Below the pieces are notes generated by a model, which made no database searches, was not told the DNA's origin, and worked only from the letters and a program-made list of their open reading frames with translations. Made by a program: the position numbers and the translations under genes. From assembly GCA_023079485.1 (NCBI GenBank), contig CM041085.1, positions 92,515,115 to 92,579,114 of the forward strand: a stretch of DNA of 64,000 nucleotides. Direction: 5' to 3'. Below are positions 1 to 18,507 of this stretch, piece after piece (within the stretch, counting starts at the first letter, position 1; each line of letters starts with the position of its first letter). Source of the DNA: Archilochus colubris (taxonomy: Eukaryota > Chordata > Aves > Apodiformes > Trochilidae).

Positions 1-720
1 TCACTCTAAAAATAAACACAAGTACAGTGAAGCATTTAATGTCTTCATAGGGAATGTCTCATCCTTCTTTGACCCTGATCCCTGATCCTAACCAACAGCT
101 TTTCAAACTCAGCCTGACAAATTCTCCAAGAACAGCGAAAAAACTCTTCCCTCAAGGTAACAAAAATAGATTTCAAATTGTCACATGCAAAGTTTGCTAC
201 CAGAGACTGAAGGTACAGCTCTGCTTGCTGTGCTTTAATGTGAAGTGACCACTCAATCTGATGGTTTTTTTACTGGATTTTGCTTTCCCTCCCCAAAATA
301 AAACCAAGTCCTTACTCTGATGTATTACTGAAAACTGCATTAGTTGGGCAGGAAGCTTTGAACATCTCTCAAGGCAGAAATTGATAGGAGTTTAGCTAAG
401 ATAGAACTGCACTCCACAAATACAGCTACCTTAAAAAACCTCCTGCAACTTATTAGGACACTCTCATTGTATTAAATACTGTGGGACCACACTTTGAGAC
501 AAAAGAAGCTACTGGCAAATATCCTGATACTACGAGAGAATATTGATTTATCCTTATGTATACATACAAATTTTACAGATCATAATTGGTCTTCTTACTA
601 GCCAGGTATGGTGGGAAGCTTCTTCTCACATTCTATACATTGGAAAGCTGAGTCCCAAAAAGACTAAAAAGGTCAATGTTTTACGCCATTAGTAGCAAAT
701 AAAGAGTGAAGCGCATCATC

Positions 721-1184
721 ACAGAATCATGGAATGGTTTAGGTTTGAAGGAACCTTAAAGATCATCTAGTTCCAACCCCCCTACATGAGCAGGGACACC
801 TCCCACTAGACCAGGTTGATCAATGCCCCATCCAACAGGAAATACTTTTTTTCCTAATGTCTAACATAAATCTCCCCTCTTCAAGTTTGAAACCATTTCC
901 CCTTGTCCTCTCACTGCACACTTGTGTCAAAATCCCTACCCCAGCTGTCTTGTAGGTGCCCTTAAGATATTGAGAGGCTGCTATGAAGACACCTCAGAGC
1001 CTCCTCTTCTCCAGGCTGAACAACCCCAACTTCCTCAGCCTGGTTTATAGGGGAGGTGCTACAGCCCTCTGAGCATTTTAGTGGCTCTCTGGACACATTC
1101 CAGAACTCTGTGTCTTTCCTATGTTGGGGACTCCAGAACTGGATACAGTACTCCATGTACAGAGCAGAGGGGAAAATCACCTCC
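721..1184 (-). mobile_element. CR1 retrotransposon 3' fragment
   Basis: Read on the minus strand it ends in the CR1 tail: a TTGGAACTAGATGATCTT-type motif, then AAACCATTCCATGATTCTG. Upstream are the TTCAGCCTGGAGAAGAGGAG and GCTCTGTACATGGAG-type body motifs. It is 5'-truncated, as most avian CR1 copies are. Confidence 0.93.
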
Positions 1185-4000
1185 ACATAAATAAACATTC
1201 TCTTTAAAATATTCTGAATAAAACAAAGGCAGAATTGAGTATTTAGAACCTTAAGCTTCATGGGTATTTGGACTGTGTAACACTAATGTTTTGTAAGTGC
1301 AGAAGTGTTTGGAGGGGAAAACTATCAACCTCAGCAGTTATCTTCCATGGAAATACATTTTTTATTCCCTTAATTACTAATTATTCCCTTCAATATTTCA
1401 CCAGCAAGTCAGGTAGGCTCCCCTTTTACCTCCTTTCAATGTATTTTTCATGCTTTCAAAGGCAGTCTCTTCGGAACATGAATACTTCTCTGTACCATAC
1501 CCCTATATGTTAAGAGGACAAATTGTTCCCATAAAGTACAAGGTGTCTGTCCCGATAAGATCTCCCTAATAAATCCTCAAGAGAACGAATTTCCTCAGGG
1601 CAAAAAAGGTGTGCAAATGCTATGTATCACCCTAAATCATTCTGGTAAATGAAAATTAATCCCAAACACCCTAATGATAAAAGCCACAACATGAAAACCA
1701 CCACATTTCTGAAGTGCCATACTGAGGCCATACAGCGACACTGAAACACCAGGTTTTCAGCAGCAAACTGGTTGCTATTGGCAAGTAGTACTTTCAGTTA
1801 CTTATAGTATTTTTATGGTAATACACCTGCTACTGTAATTCAAAACACAAAACTCCAAAGAATCATTCTCACCTATTTTTGTATTGAAAAAAAAAAAGTA
1901 ACAAAAAACTCCTCAAACAGATTAATTAGTAAATATGGGAAAGAAGATGTCTTTAAAGATACATAAACTCTTCTCCTTTTAATTATAACTATACATAACA
2001 TGTTCTACTATTTGAAAATTATTTCAGACATTTTTTAAAGTACAAAAGGCTGCCTCTAAAAGTTTTTTGTGTGATTCACATGAAATAAGAATGAAATCTA
2101 AGCAAAATGCTCCTGAAACAAAGGCATTCTTGAATATGCTTTCACTCTAGAGGAGGCAAAAAAAAAAAAAAGTTGCCTGAACAGATCATTAAAGCAAGCT
2201 TGCCACAAGCAATCTTTGACAGCAGTAAATACAAAACTGAATTTCAAACTTAGATCTTCAAGTATTAGCCAGCCAGGCAAGATTTTTTAATTTCTTTGAG
2301 ACATAATTTAATAAGCAAAAAATTTAAAAATTGCTGCAGATTATCCTAAAATCATCCATTATGCAAATGTTTCTCAGACTTGCAGTTTTCTCCCCTTCCA
2401 AGTGCAAAAAAAAAAAAACAACAAAAAAAAAACCTATCAGCAATATTCAAATAATCACTTTTTGTTAGTTGAGATTTTGTTTTGGTTTTAAGTTGCCTCA
2501 TAGAAGGTCCCCTGTGCCATTGCTGAACTACAGAGAAATTCACTTATGCTTATAATCATGTAGTGCCCTGTTTAATTTTTCAGCAATACAGGACAATCAT
2601 ATCTCATATGAGTTACTTCAAAATGGTTTAATGCAGCTCATTTATTATGGGTGTGGGCAAAACTAGCAAGTTATTGCGAGTGATCAGAGAATCAAACTGC
2701 TAACACCAGAAAAATTATCCCAGAATTTGTTCTATTTCACGTCAGGACCCAAAGAAGATAGTTTTACAAAATATACAATAAAAAAACCCACAAGCTTTGA
2801 AGAGTTAAGACCAATCTCTGCATTGTTCTGGGGATGCTTACAAGCAAGCTTACTTGCAAGCTGTGCATGCACCTATGAATTCTAAGAAAAGCTACTGAAG
2901 TACTTGCCTACTGCAGTGTGTTGCTAACATGGCAAAGTGAATTCTCCATTAAGAAAAGACCTAGAAATTTCTGATCAGTAGAATGCTTCAGACTCAGTAG
3001 GAGGTAGATATTTACAGTAAACCAGGATAGGATTGGCTGATATATGAAATAACATACTTTAAAAAAATTAAATCCTAGTGTCACTACCGTCCTCTCAACA
3101 GGTTTCATTGCTTGCTGCTCAGAAGTTCAGCTTTTAAGTAGCTAATCAGCTAAAAACAGTTCACTTGGGAGTAGTAAAACACTAATATTAGACAAGAAGC
3201 AGACTAATCAGCTTGTCCTGGACACAACAAGTCACTTGTTGGAAAGGACAGTGCTATGCAAGTTTCCAGTACTCACTTTTCCACAATACGCTGATTATCA
3301 AAAATATGGACTGTTAGCCAGAAAAATAATCTCAACACATAAATTGTGGAAAAAGCCTGGAGCAACACATGGGATGGAAAATCTGTTGCTTTGCTAACTA
3401 CACTGACAATGGTAGCAAGTCCTTTTTTTGTCTTTTCCTGCTCCTGCATGATGGAATTGTGACTTTCAATAAAGAGAACTCATATGCAGTAACTGACAGG
3501 TTAATATTAAATCCACTGCCCCACTAGAGTTAATTGCTTTTACCTGGTTACCTGTTTAGCTAACAAAAGGAACAGGCAAATTTCTTTCCTTGCACTGAAC
3601 CCGCACCATAATGGCTTTGAAAGCAGCTGAAGTAGAAAAAGTTTTGAGACAGGAAAAAAAGCTTCGTTTAAAAGGTTTATATTCACTGCTCAGGCTCCTT
3701 AAAGCATCAGCAAGAGAGAAGAAACAAACAGAGGCTGGGAATGGAGGGCTCATGATTTAAAAGACACCTACTGCTTCAACATGAGAAGCACTATCAGCTT
3801 TTTCTGGCTATAAAATACAATTAAAACTGCCTGGAACTTTCAGCACTTGATCAATCTGAACCACTTCATGAAATGGCACACATACAGACCACTAAAGAAA
3901 TCAGAGGGACTACCAGGGGTCTTTAGGTTGCTGAATTTTGACCAGGAGGAATTACATGAAAGTAACTTTCATGATTAATCTGCTGTGAACCAAGCATTCA

Positions 4001-4023
4001 GGGTTTGGGGGGGGTGGGTAGGG
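4001..4023 (+). other. G-quadruplex-type motif
   Basis: GGG-TTT-GGGGGGGG-T-GGG-TA-GGG: four or more G-runs of at least three with loops of three bases or fewer on the + strand. It lies outside the gene, 3.1 kb beyond the stop. Confidence 0.6.
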
Positions 4024-6023
4024 AGAGTAGCCACTTGTCCCTGTTTGCACAGGGAGTATCTAAGCATCTTTTCAGCCCTGAAAACAAGTGACACTTCAAC
4101 TGATTTAATTCCATTGTCATACCTCAACTTTTTACTAGACTAGACAAATTAACTGACTGCCTGATTCAAGCACCCAAGAAATTGTATAAGCTGCTGAAGT
4201 GCCTGCAGCAGAATGGAATCTCAAGTTGCCTCACTCAAAGAGCACAAACAAAAGAGAACAGATACAGCACTAGAGAGTGATAGTGCAGAGGATTAAAAAA
4301 CACAGCCCCATCTTTCCTGTTTCTCCAGATACTCACTTCAAAAAATATCAACTGAATCCAAACCTTTATTAACAGATTCAAAGTAAAGACAGGTGGTGGT
4401 GAAAAGCAGGTAAAACCAACACTCTTTTGGGGATAGAAGGAGGATGGTCTGATAAAGGGCTTCAGCTCCTCTAACCTCTCGTCAATGATTTGAATTCCAT
4501 GCTGAGCTCAATTAATTTTCTTTTTCAAATGAATGGAAGCAAACCCCTTCAATAAACAACTCCTTCCACGTGTCTTTGGCTGAGATGACCACAAGCAGAT
4601 GATACCATCCCAGGGTGCAGGAATGTGAAACTGTCCCAAACAGAGGCAATAAGCCTGGACCACCCATTTCTCTGTAGCCAAAGAAACCAAACTAAATATC
4701 CCTTCCCCTATTAAAACAAGCATATAAATAAATATATGGATTGCCAACCAGCTATTTCATATCAAAGCTGATGCAGCAAGTAGTGGCCATCTTCTGGCTA
4801 GTTTTTGGGCTGAGGTACAGTCTCCACAGGACTGTACAAAAATCAACAACCTCGTGACACAGCACCTATCACAGAGCTATCAAGCACCTATCAAGACATA
4901 TGCCAGGATGTGACTTCAACAGGAAGGAGCAGGTACCCACGGGCCTCCAAATGAAAATTGTCATCACAGAGCAAGGAGTCCTGCTGCCTCTGGCTTTGGT
5001 CTGTCTTTTTTAAGGACTTATTTTCATCTCAGATGAGTTTGCCAAGGTTCACTTGGACTCTGGGTAGTAAATACAGAGTTTCCTATATTTTTAAACTTTT
5101 GTTTTGTCAGTCCCAGTATTTGTCAGTACTTTAAAAATAAAGCTCTAGCCAGGGTTGGAGTAAGCTGTACCAAAGCCTCATTTTCTTTCTGGTTTTATTT
5201 TAACAGCAGCTTACCAAGACCAGAAGAACTCTGCCTAGGGAAGAATGAAACTGCACTACCCTTAACTAACCTACATCTTCATGCAAAGAGACCATGCCCT
5301 GAAGCTTACATGAGGAATCTTTGGTATGATAAGAATTACAAAAAACCCAAAACAATGTATTTTGAAAGGCTAAATTTGAATATTCGTAGTTAGCTTCTAA
5401 TACCTCCTTGTTAAATATCAAAAAGAAAGCAGTGCCTTTTGTAATTTTAAAATCAAAATTTTAGAAGTTAAATCACAAATATTATCAATTACTGCTGTTA
5501 TTAGTTTTAACAGAAAACTTACTGACTCCCCTAGTCTCCTTCTCCCCCATCTTCTCCCAGAAACCCCCATACAACCAATGCTGACTGGAAGAAATGTTCA
5601 GCAGCAGGAGGGATGTGGTTGGCCACACCAGAAGTGTCAGGTGTTTAAAAGTGTCAGGTTGTTGAAATTCAGGTTCACTGCATTAGCTCACACTAGATAT
5701 GCAGAATCTTTGCTCTGAACTCAGATTAACCAAGCCCCTGCACAGAACAAGTTAGTAGTCTTTGTTAGATCATGGCACACCAAGAACCCAGAGACACCAA
5801 AATCAATCTTTTGCAAAACTGTTATTTCCTGAATTAATCTTGGTTCATACTTACCTTTATAAACAAACCAGAACCCATAGATTTTATAAGACCTTGAAAT
5901 AAATATTGGACCACTGGAAGTGTAACACAGTAACAATGATAGTAAATTCCAGTATTAATTCATACATACTTTAATTGTTGCTTTAATGATACAATAAATC
6001 TACTGAAGCTTTTAAAGATTTTT

Positions 6024-6029
6024 TTTATT
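6024..6029 (-). terminator. Candidate LRRC1 polyadenylation signal (AATAAA)
   Basis: TTTATT on the + strand, so AATAAA on the gene strand, about 1,055 nt past the stop, with two ATTAAA variants within the next 60 nt downstream. A proximal AATAAA lies at 6903-6898. Which one is used cannot be decided from sequence. Confidence 0.35.
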
Positions 6030-6897
6030 ATGGTTTTATATACTTATATAAAACCACCAAAGCACTTTAGAGAATCATGCTTTCTTGTGTAATACATAAA
6101 ACTAGTTTCATACTGTGCTTCTGTCAGTCTATCGTGCTGTTTTTCAAGTTATTTTACAGATGGCACATTAAAAAACAAAACAAACCCACAACAGAAATAG
6201 GAATTCCTAGTGACAGCAACGCAACACGGCATCCAAACCAAGAAGTTTCATTACAACTAAGTTAAAGTGTGAGTGCATTATGTAATAAACAATAGCAGTT
6301 TGGTCATTTTAATCTTAGTTTTGTTTACAGCAAAACCAGCATTTGTGTTCCACCATCTAAAATCCCATGATAGAAATGTGAGTTCTCTGCTGCAAAAATC
6401 CCAACAAATCACGATCTGAAAAGAAAAAACATACCTAAAACAGGAGACCAGGTTTAAATCTATTCACTTTCCTTGAGAATTGCTATATTTAAGACTAATA
6501 TGACATACCAGACACAGTAAGGCACAATGGGTGGTACAAACAAATGAATACAGTTGTCCATGAAACTTGTTCTCTTCCACAAATACTAAAATACGTACCG
6601 CTCAAGATAAATTTTCTCTTAAAAATGAAATACATCATCTTGTTATGAAAGTCCTATACAAAAATTTAAAATTTACACCATCTGAGCTGCCAAAAAAATA
6701 AAAAAGTCTATCATGTTCCACAAAACTATATTTCTCACCAGCACATCCAGTCACTGAGAAAAACGATATCCCAGCACTCTGGAAAAGAAAAGCATTATTT
6801 CCCCTGTGTTTAAGACAAAAATATCGTATTCTGCATACAGTAGTGTATTATACTTAAAAAAGCCTAGCACTATTAAAATTACAATATTGGTTTGGAA

Positions 6898-6903
6898 TTT
6901 ATT
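6898..6903 (-). terminator. Alternative proximal polyadenylation signal (AATAAA)
   Basis: AATAAA on the gene strand, 180 nt after the LRRC1 stop. Its use would give a very short 3' UTR. Confidence 0.25.
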
Positions 6904-7082
6904 GGTTCACTGCCTGGATGAAATAAGGCACTTCTTCCAGTGGGCAGCACTTTTCACATATATGGAGACGATGAATCGGGTTCTGGTTAAAAACAAAGAG
7001 GGGCTCAATGAGGTCCCAGAAGATGACAGGAACATTTCAACAGCAGGGGAAGACACAGGAGGTAAAACCTGGAGATGAAACT

Positions 7083-12001
<4,919 letters not shown>

Positions 12002-15000
12002 CTATATTAGAGAAAAAAAAACAGTCTGGTTTTGCTGCAGTAGGGTAGGATAGACAGAGGCATCCTGCACAGGTCATGTCATATGTCATAGCACATTCAA
12101 GTTACAATGCCTGCCAGACACTTCACCCAGAGGTACAGGCTGCAAACAAGGGTTAGCTTAAATAAAGCCTGACCTGAAGAAAGTCTGTTGGAGCAGTTTC
12201 TTGAACATCTGCATCTACTAATAATACATATTTCTACAAATAGGTCAGGTTCTACCTACCTTTTTAAGCCCATCACACCAGGAAGAGTTCAGTAACCACA
12301 CAGATGCCACTTTGTAGACAAAGCTCACAAAAAATACTAGCTTTAAGTTTCAACTTTTTCTAGCTTTGTGTTTTACATATTAATTCTTTCCTCATGGTAA
12401 CTTTAGAACCAAGCAAGTGCAATAGGGCTTTAGGCAAGGCAAAATGCTAAATTACACCAGTCAACTTCCAATGTTTATAGAGTCTATGAAGAGTATGAAG
12501 AGTTCACCAAAAGTAGAAGACTTCAAGTAACATCTTTGATACTCTGTTTTACTAGAAGCATCTGATTTCAAGCTGACTCCCATATGAACTGGCCAATTTA
12601 ATCTAATATCCTCTGCCTCTACCAATTTACCCAAACACAAGCATTTCCAAGCTATTTTTTGTGTGCAAAAGATAGGAATTTTCAGTTTTAGCCTTCAGAT
12701 ATTCTAAGTTAAATGTGTTTCCAGAAAAATAAAACCTCTATATTTGATTGAAACACATCATATTCCACCATTTTGTTCCAGAGGGCAATTACTACTCCTA
12801 TAAACACAGAGATTATTAGTTTTAGCAACTTGAAAGCTGCTTCAAGTAACTCTTTGTTCCTATTCACAAAGGATACTTACCTTGTTTTCTTATCATAGAG
12901 AGCTTTAAAAGACACTGCTGTTTGTTTACTAGTTCTAAAACTCACCATGAGAAAGGAAAAAAAAATGATTCTTCTCTTACTCCAAGTATTAGAGGCAACA
13001 TATTTCAACACCTTTTGAAGCTTTCAAGTTCAGCGGCCTTAGACCCTAACAACAGACAGCAAACCTACTGAAAGATCTTAGCTCAAAAATTAGAGGACTT
13101 CCATAGTCACACACATGTAATAAGGTTCATCTGTCACACTACAGTCGCCACATCGCTACACCTTGGTCAGGAGTCCCCAAATCTAAGTCAAAATTATTTA
13201 TGTGTTCCAGTTTACTGTCAGTTCTGACTTTGCTAATCCACATTTCAGTTCAAACCCAAGTTTGAGATTACAAACACCACAAAAGCTTTTCCTCTAGTCA
13301 CAGTAAAAAATCACATTGATTTAACCTACACTGTTTACCACGTAAAAAGCCATTTTTAAGAAGGATGCAACTGTGACTTAAGAAATAAAACAAAGAATGG
13401 AGGATTTATACCCCACTCACCTTCCTTTGTGTCATAAAACACATATTAATGAAAGAAAGTGGCAATCAACTGCTCAAGGCCTTTGATTCACAAGGTATTC
13501 ACAGTGCAAAGCTATAGCACAACATTCCCTTGAGAAAACAGAATCTGGGATGGTTTCCCTTAAATCACTTCACTCTGAGATGCAGCTATTTCAGCTTTCC
13601 CCACCCTGCCTGTATGCTAGGAGCAGCAACCTTGTTACTCACAGCTTGTGAATCAAAGCCCTTATAAGCCAGCACTCAAAATTCGTGCTAGAACTCTGCT
13701 ATTCACTTTAAAGGGTGTAGATTCTTAAACAATGTGCCTTGACACATCCACAGACTACAGTGCCATACTGAAAAAAATGAATTAAAAAAATATTTATACA
13801 CACACACACTAAGTGTCTAATTGGTGTGTTTAACATGAGGAGCTGCAAAAAAGCAAGAGCTACAATTAGTGAATATTGATGAGCTGGCAAGTGATGCCCT
13901 AACTGTACACAAAGTGTTTGCTTTCCCATGGATGAAATTTGTGTTACTCAGTCTTGGAGCATGGAGATCCAAACAGTTTAGCCAAACAAACAAAGTAAAG
14001 CCATGCAGCTCTGATGAGACTGAAACTTCTGTAATTTTGACAATGGAAAAATGCAGCAGTGGAACTGGCCAGCCTGAGTCATCATGCATTTAAAGCAGTT
14101 CAATGAAAGATAACACTAGAACTGTGGACTGAGTAATACTTACAGGGTTATCAATTTACCTGACCCATAATTTTCCAAGCGGCTAACAATTAAGAAAATA
14201 CAAGAAATGTTCAATATGTTTTTCTTTATCTGTACTGGACAAGAGCATGCCAACAAATGGAGACAGAACATACATTCTTCTACTGCCAAAGGATTGTTAT
14301 GTTATTTTAACTTTATTCTAACTATCAGTCAATAGGCAATTGTTCAAAGGTTTTGTTCCATTCAGAGGTAGTGAAGACCTTTATTTCCAGACACTGTATT
14401 TTTTTCATGAAATGTTTTTTAATAAAATGCAGGCAGCATCTAACAAGCAGTATTGGGTGTGATATTACAGAAAAGTAAGACAAGCTGACAGTTTAAAAAA
14501 CCTAAAGTCTTTGTAATTTCAAAAAAGATGACACCCATCCAGCAGTACAGAAAGACATTAGGTCCAGCATTTGAAAACCTGAAGACAAAGTGGTACCACT
14601 GAGGCAAAGTGCACACACAGGCTAAATGGCATGCTGAAAGGAAAACACTGTGACCACCAAGAAGTAATACGGTACCAGAGCATCACTGGCTTGGCTGGAA
14701 GTCATTAATTGACAAATAGCCATGCTTTCCAAGGGTTTGATTACATGCTTATAACGGACTCTGCCAAACCTCTGCATAGTCACCAAGTACACAGCTGAGA
14801 CCATAAGCCCATGTAACAGTGAAGCACACAGTTCATTTCGAGCATGGACTTCAATTAATGAGGACAAGCATGTGCTTAGTTCTAGGCACGTGAGTAGCTG
14901 TTCCAAAGACTGGAGGCTTAAAGTACTCTCCACATTCTTCTGCATTGTGCTAGACATCAGAAAAAGGTTTCAAATGAGTTGTGCATGACTAAGTCACACT

Positions 15001-18000
15001 CTTGAGATTTATTTCATTCTATCAACTTTAACTGAAGGGTTATTCACTTTCTCGTCATACCATCTCCAAAGAACAGTCAGTCTATATAACAAACAAAGAC
15101 AAAATCAAAAAACAAATACCACACAACAGTCAGGCAGAAAATTATCATTACTATGAAGTGCTAATTTTGAGCTCACTGATTTTATAGTACTGTAAAGTCT
15201 GAAGAAAGCTTATCTGTACTCAGGTGGCCTTGCTCCAGAGGATGAGTGCCACTAGAGCCCTCCTGGATTCCACACAAAATACTAGCAATACAGAGGATTC
15301 TTTTGCTCTTTTCTTCTACCTCAGGGAATCATCTTTTTAACAGCTTCCTTGTTCTGGAGTAGCAGGAAGACTTAATCATACACAGAAATACTGTCATCTT
15401 GGCTGCTAAAACTCCCCTCTATGTTCTGATCATGACCAACATCTATTAGTTCAGCCTCCTGCTTTTTTGCCAACCACATACCCACTGCCAGTTCATCTTA
15501 AACAGTCCTCCAGAAATGCAAGCCTTATCAAATCACCTCTCTGCTGATGTTTCTGATGACTTTACTCTCTGCTGCAGATTGGCTTTTTGACACCTGCATC
15601 ATCTGGGTATTTTTGGTCACTTGACTTCCACTGCACCTCTCTGTTACATTTGTTTTTTCTAACTGATGACACCTTTGCAGCTTTCTGGAGGTTAACTCAA
15701 GAAGAATGTGCAGATTCATCCCTCTTTTCACACTTAGATCTCTCAAAAAAACCTCCCATTTGCTCCCTCTCAAGCCCAGCTGTCAATCACAGTCATTTCT
15801 CACTACAGACCAAATTCCACTGATTACAATGGCACATCCTCACACTGGTGGTGCTCTAAAGCTCAAACACAAATTATAGGCTGGAAACTTAGAATACCTT
15901 CAAGTTACACTAGCTGAATAACATTTTTTCATTTCAGCATCTTCTAAGTGCTCAAAAGTATTATCAAAAGCTGTTATCTATCACACAGGTATAAGCAATG
16001 CAAAAAAAAATTATGCCATTATGACAAATACTTTATGAATATTCTTCAGCACATGAGTAGGTAATGTCTAGGACACACCTCTTCTATTCAGCTCTCAATA
16101 CAGCTGTCATCATCAAGAACTCTCACTAGGTTAACAAAACTGGTAAATATATAGGAAATTCAAACACAGTCCCTACTGTGTTGTAAAATCTTTTCCAGGG
16201 TTTCATAACCAAAATTTTGTTTGGATTCAAAGTAAATAGTCAGAAATTTCCCTTGGTCTCAGATAAAATATATTCATTCTATAATACAAGCAAGCAATAC
16301 ATTTAGAGGTGAAAGAAACTGCCCAATTCACTATTATTAGCCTTTATTCAGTTATTATTGACTTTAAATTGGATTGGAAAATGTTCTGCAAACTCACTTC
16401 AAGTTGCCCTGCACCACTGCTGAACAGTATGGGAGGAGCACAGCAGGAGAACTTCTCTGCCCTCTGATTCAAGACAAGTTTTCCTGCATTTTTCCTTAGT
16501 GCCTTTTTTTTCTTTTGAGACACACAAACACACACTTCGACACAAAAGAGGAAAGGCCATCTGAAGCTAAAACCAGAAACAATAAAGCAGCCCCAACTTG
16601 TTTTAAAAAAATAAATTAAGAAAAATGCAAAAAGCACAGTTACTGCCCCTACAGTGTTACCTACTATAGTAGTAATTCTCACAATATACCTCAGAGCCAG
16701 TAAGGACACATTGCCAGATCTCTGCAGGTTGTAGAGACTCATTAACAAAAGCACATGAACTGCAAAACATTCCAAGGAGGTTATTTATGCAAGTGCCAAA
16801 ATCAACACAGAAGTTTCACCAGTCTTCCAGTGCCAGGGTGGGATTTCAATACCAAAGACTCACCAGGCAGGTCTTTCAAGTTTCAGAGGGAAAACATTTG
16901 TATCTATGAACAGGCTCAGACACTGGGTTTTCGCCACTGTTTCACCATTCAGTTCAGTCAGAGAGGAACTGAGCCATAAGATGAGATACTGAAGATGAAA
17001 TCTGTCAGTGACTCAAGTCTTGGTCAGCTGTTCCACATTCTACCTTCTACATTGGCACCAGATACAGAAGCACCTTTGAACCAGGAAACTCTATAGAGTA
17101 TGTACATACAAACTCCTCAAAGATCCCAGCACAACCAATCTTACACCAAATGGCAGAGATTGGTTTTAAAGTGTACACTGAGACAACCTGGCAATGTAAC
17201 AGTTTGACATGTCGACCCAAAATCCAACCCTAACAAACTGCTAACGAAACAAAAAACTAAACTAAATCCCCCATTTCCCCCAAAACACCAAAAAAAACCC
17301 ATACCACCACAAATCTACAACTTTTAGATCATCTGACCAGGTTATATTAGAGCAGGCACATAATTTCTGCCATCCTACCTATAAAGGCTTTCTTTGCTAT
17401 AGGAATAATTCTGGAGGTAAAGACAGAGCCATAAGCAGTTAGATATGGTATTAGCTACATATAGTCTCCTCCAGAGTTCAATTTTTTCCATTCCCAAGTT
17501 GCCAGACTCTATGTCTTTGTCCTTCTCCAAGAGAAACCAGTAAAAGGCATGTCCCACACCCATTTTCTTCCAAGGATGAAGACAGACCACAAATGTATGG
17601 ATATTCTAGCACTCTGTAAGGCAGAGAAAAAATGAGAGAAAATGGGAACAAAAAGAGGGAAAGGAAAAGGGGAAGACACTGAGCAAGAATATTTGCACTG
17701 CATGCTGTACATCTGACACTGCTTCTGTGAAGGAGGAACCAGTGTACAAGTACTAATAATACTGATTGATGTGCAAACATCTGAGACCCCAGTTTTGGCC
17801 ATACTATCTCAAGAGACACCTTAAGCAACACAGAGCAGGCAGGAGTGCTGAAAACGACCACTGCCAGAATCTCATGTCTGGCTTTAAACATTAACTAAGT
17901 CAACTTGAGACAAAAATAAGTGGAAAAGAAGGTAAGCTTTCTCACTGTCAAGCAGAACTTCCCAACAGACAGAAAAAAGATGACACATCTTTCACTTTTC

Positions 18001-18472
18001 CTCAAGCCCTCTACCAATGCATTTTATATTATTTTTTTCCAAGTCAGGAAGAATGAGAAAGAAAACCAAAATTGAACATTTCACCAAGACATTAAATTGT
18101 TCCTCTCTGACATCCAAAACGAAACTCAGAGTTGGGATCTTTCCTGTTATAAGCACCCCTGAAGTGTCTCCTGTGGATGCTTTGCCCAACAGTAAACACT
18201 ACTCTGTATATATGTACACTCTGTTTACACAGAACATTATTCTTTTAGAGCTATGAAGTGTGACTCTTCATTGAATTTCTCTGAATTTTAACCAAAAAGC
18301 AAACAGCTATTGGTTAAGAAAACTACTACATGACGACAGTGCAGCTCCAATAACTGATGAAATACAAGCAGTAGATTCCTTTCTGTTTTCAAAACCAGCA
18401 CTTCAGCATTGTTAGAAGGCAATATGATGACTTTGAGGGGAAAGTGTTTTGTTGCATACCCTAAGCACAAGG

Positions 18473-18507
18473 AATTGAAACTGAAGCTTGAGAAATTGAA
18501 ACTGAAG
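18473..18507. repeat. Two-copy tandem repeat, 21-bp period
   Basis: AATTGAAACTGAAG occurs at 18473-18486 and again at 18494-18507. Confidence 0.8.

Larger units (their letters stand above)
1..5959. other. Intergenic DNA downstream of LRRC1
   Basis: AT-rich sequence with one CR1 fragment (721-1184) and a G-rich motif (4001-4023). I see no coding exon; the short open frames have no family resemblance. In mammals the next gene in this direction is MLIP, on the same strand as LRRC1, but I could not recognise any MLIP exon here. Confidence 0.6.
5960..7082 (-). other. LRRC1: Probable LRRC1 3' UTR
   Basis: AT-rich non-coding sequence directly after the stop codon. Minus-strand AATAAA hexamers occur at 6903-6898 (180 nt after the stop) and 6029-6024, with ATTAAA at 5987-5982 and 5975-5970. 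The cluster near 6 kb would give a 3' UTR of roughly 1.1 kb. The end is inferred from hexamers alone; a shorter form ending near 6880 is possible. A short + strand frame here looks like chance. Confidence 0.45.

Noticed and set aside
962..1261. 99-codon minus-strand open frame
   Set aside because: Mostly CR1 3' sequence.
1..5959. Possible first exon of MLIP, expected next to LRRC1 in this direction
   Set aside because: Synteny makes it plausible, but no stretch translates to anything I recognise as MLIP.
14780..14920. Palindrome-like stretch with ATGTGCTTAG and CACGTGAGTAG resembling an old amniote repeat
   Set aside because: The resemblance is too short and diverged to assign a family.
16344..16775. 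143-codon minus-strand open frame rich in Phe, Leu and Val
   Set aside because: Looks like translation of T-rich intron sequence, with a Val-Cys-Val-Cys run from a CA repeat and a Lys run from poly-A; no domain, no splice context.
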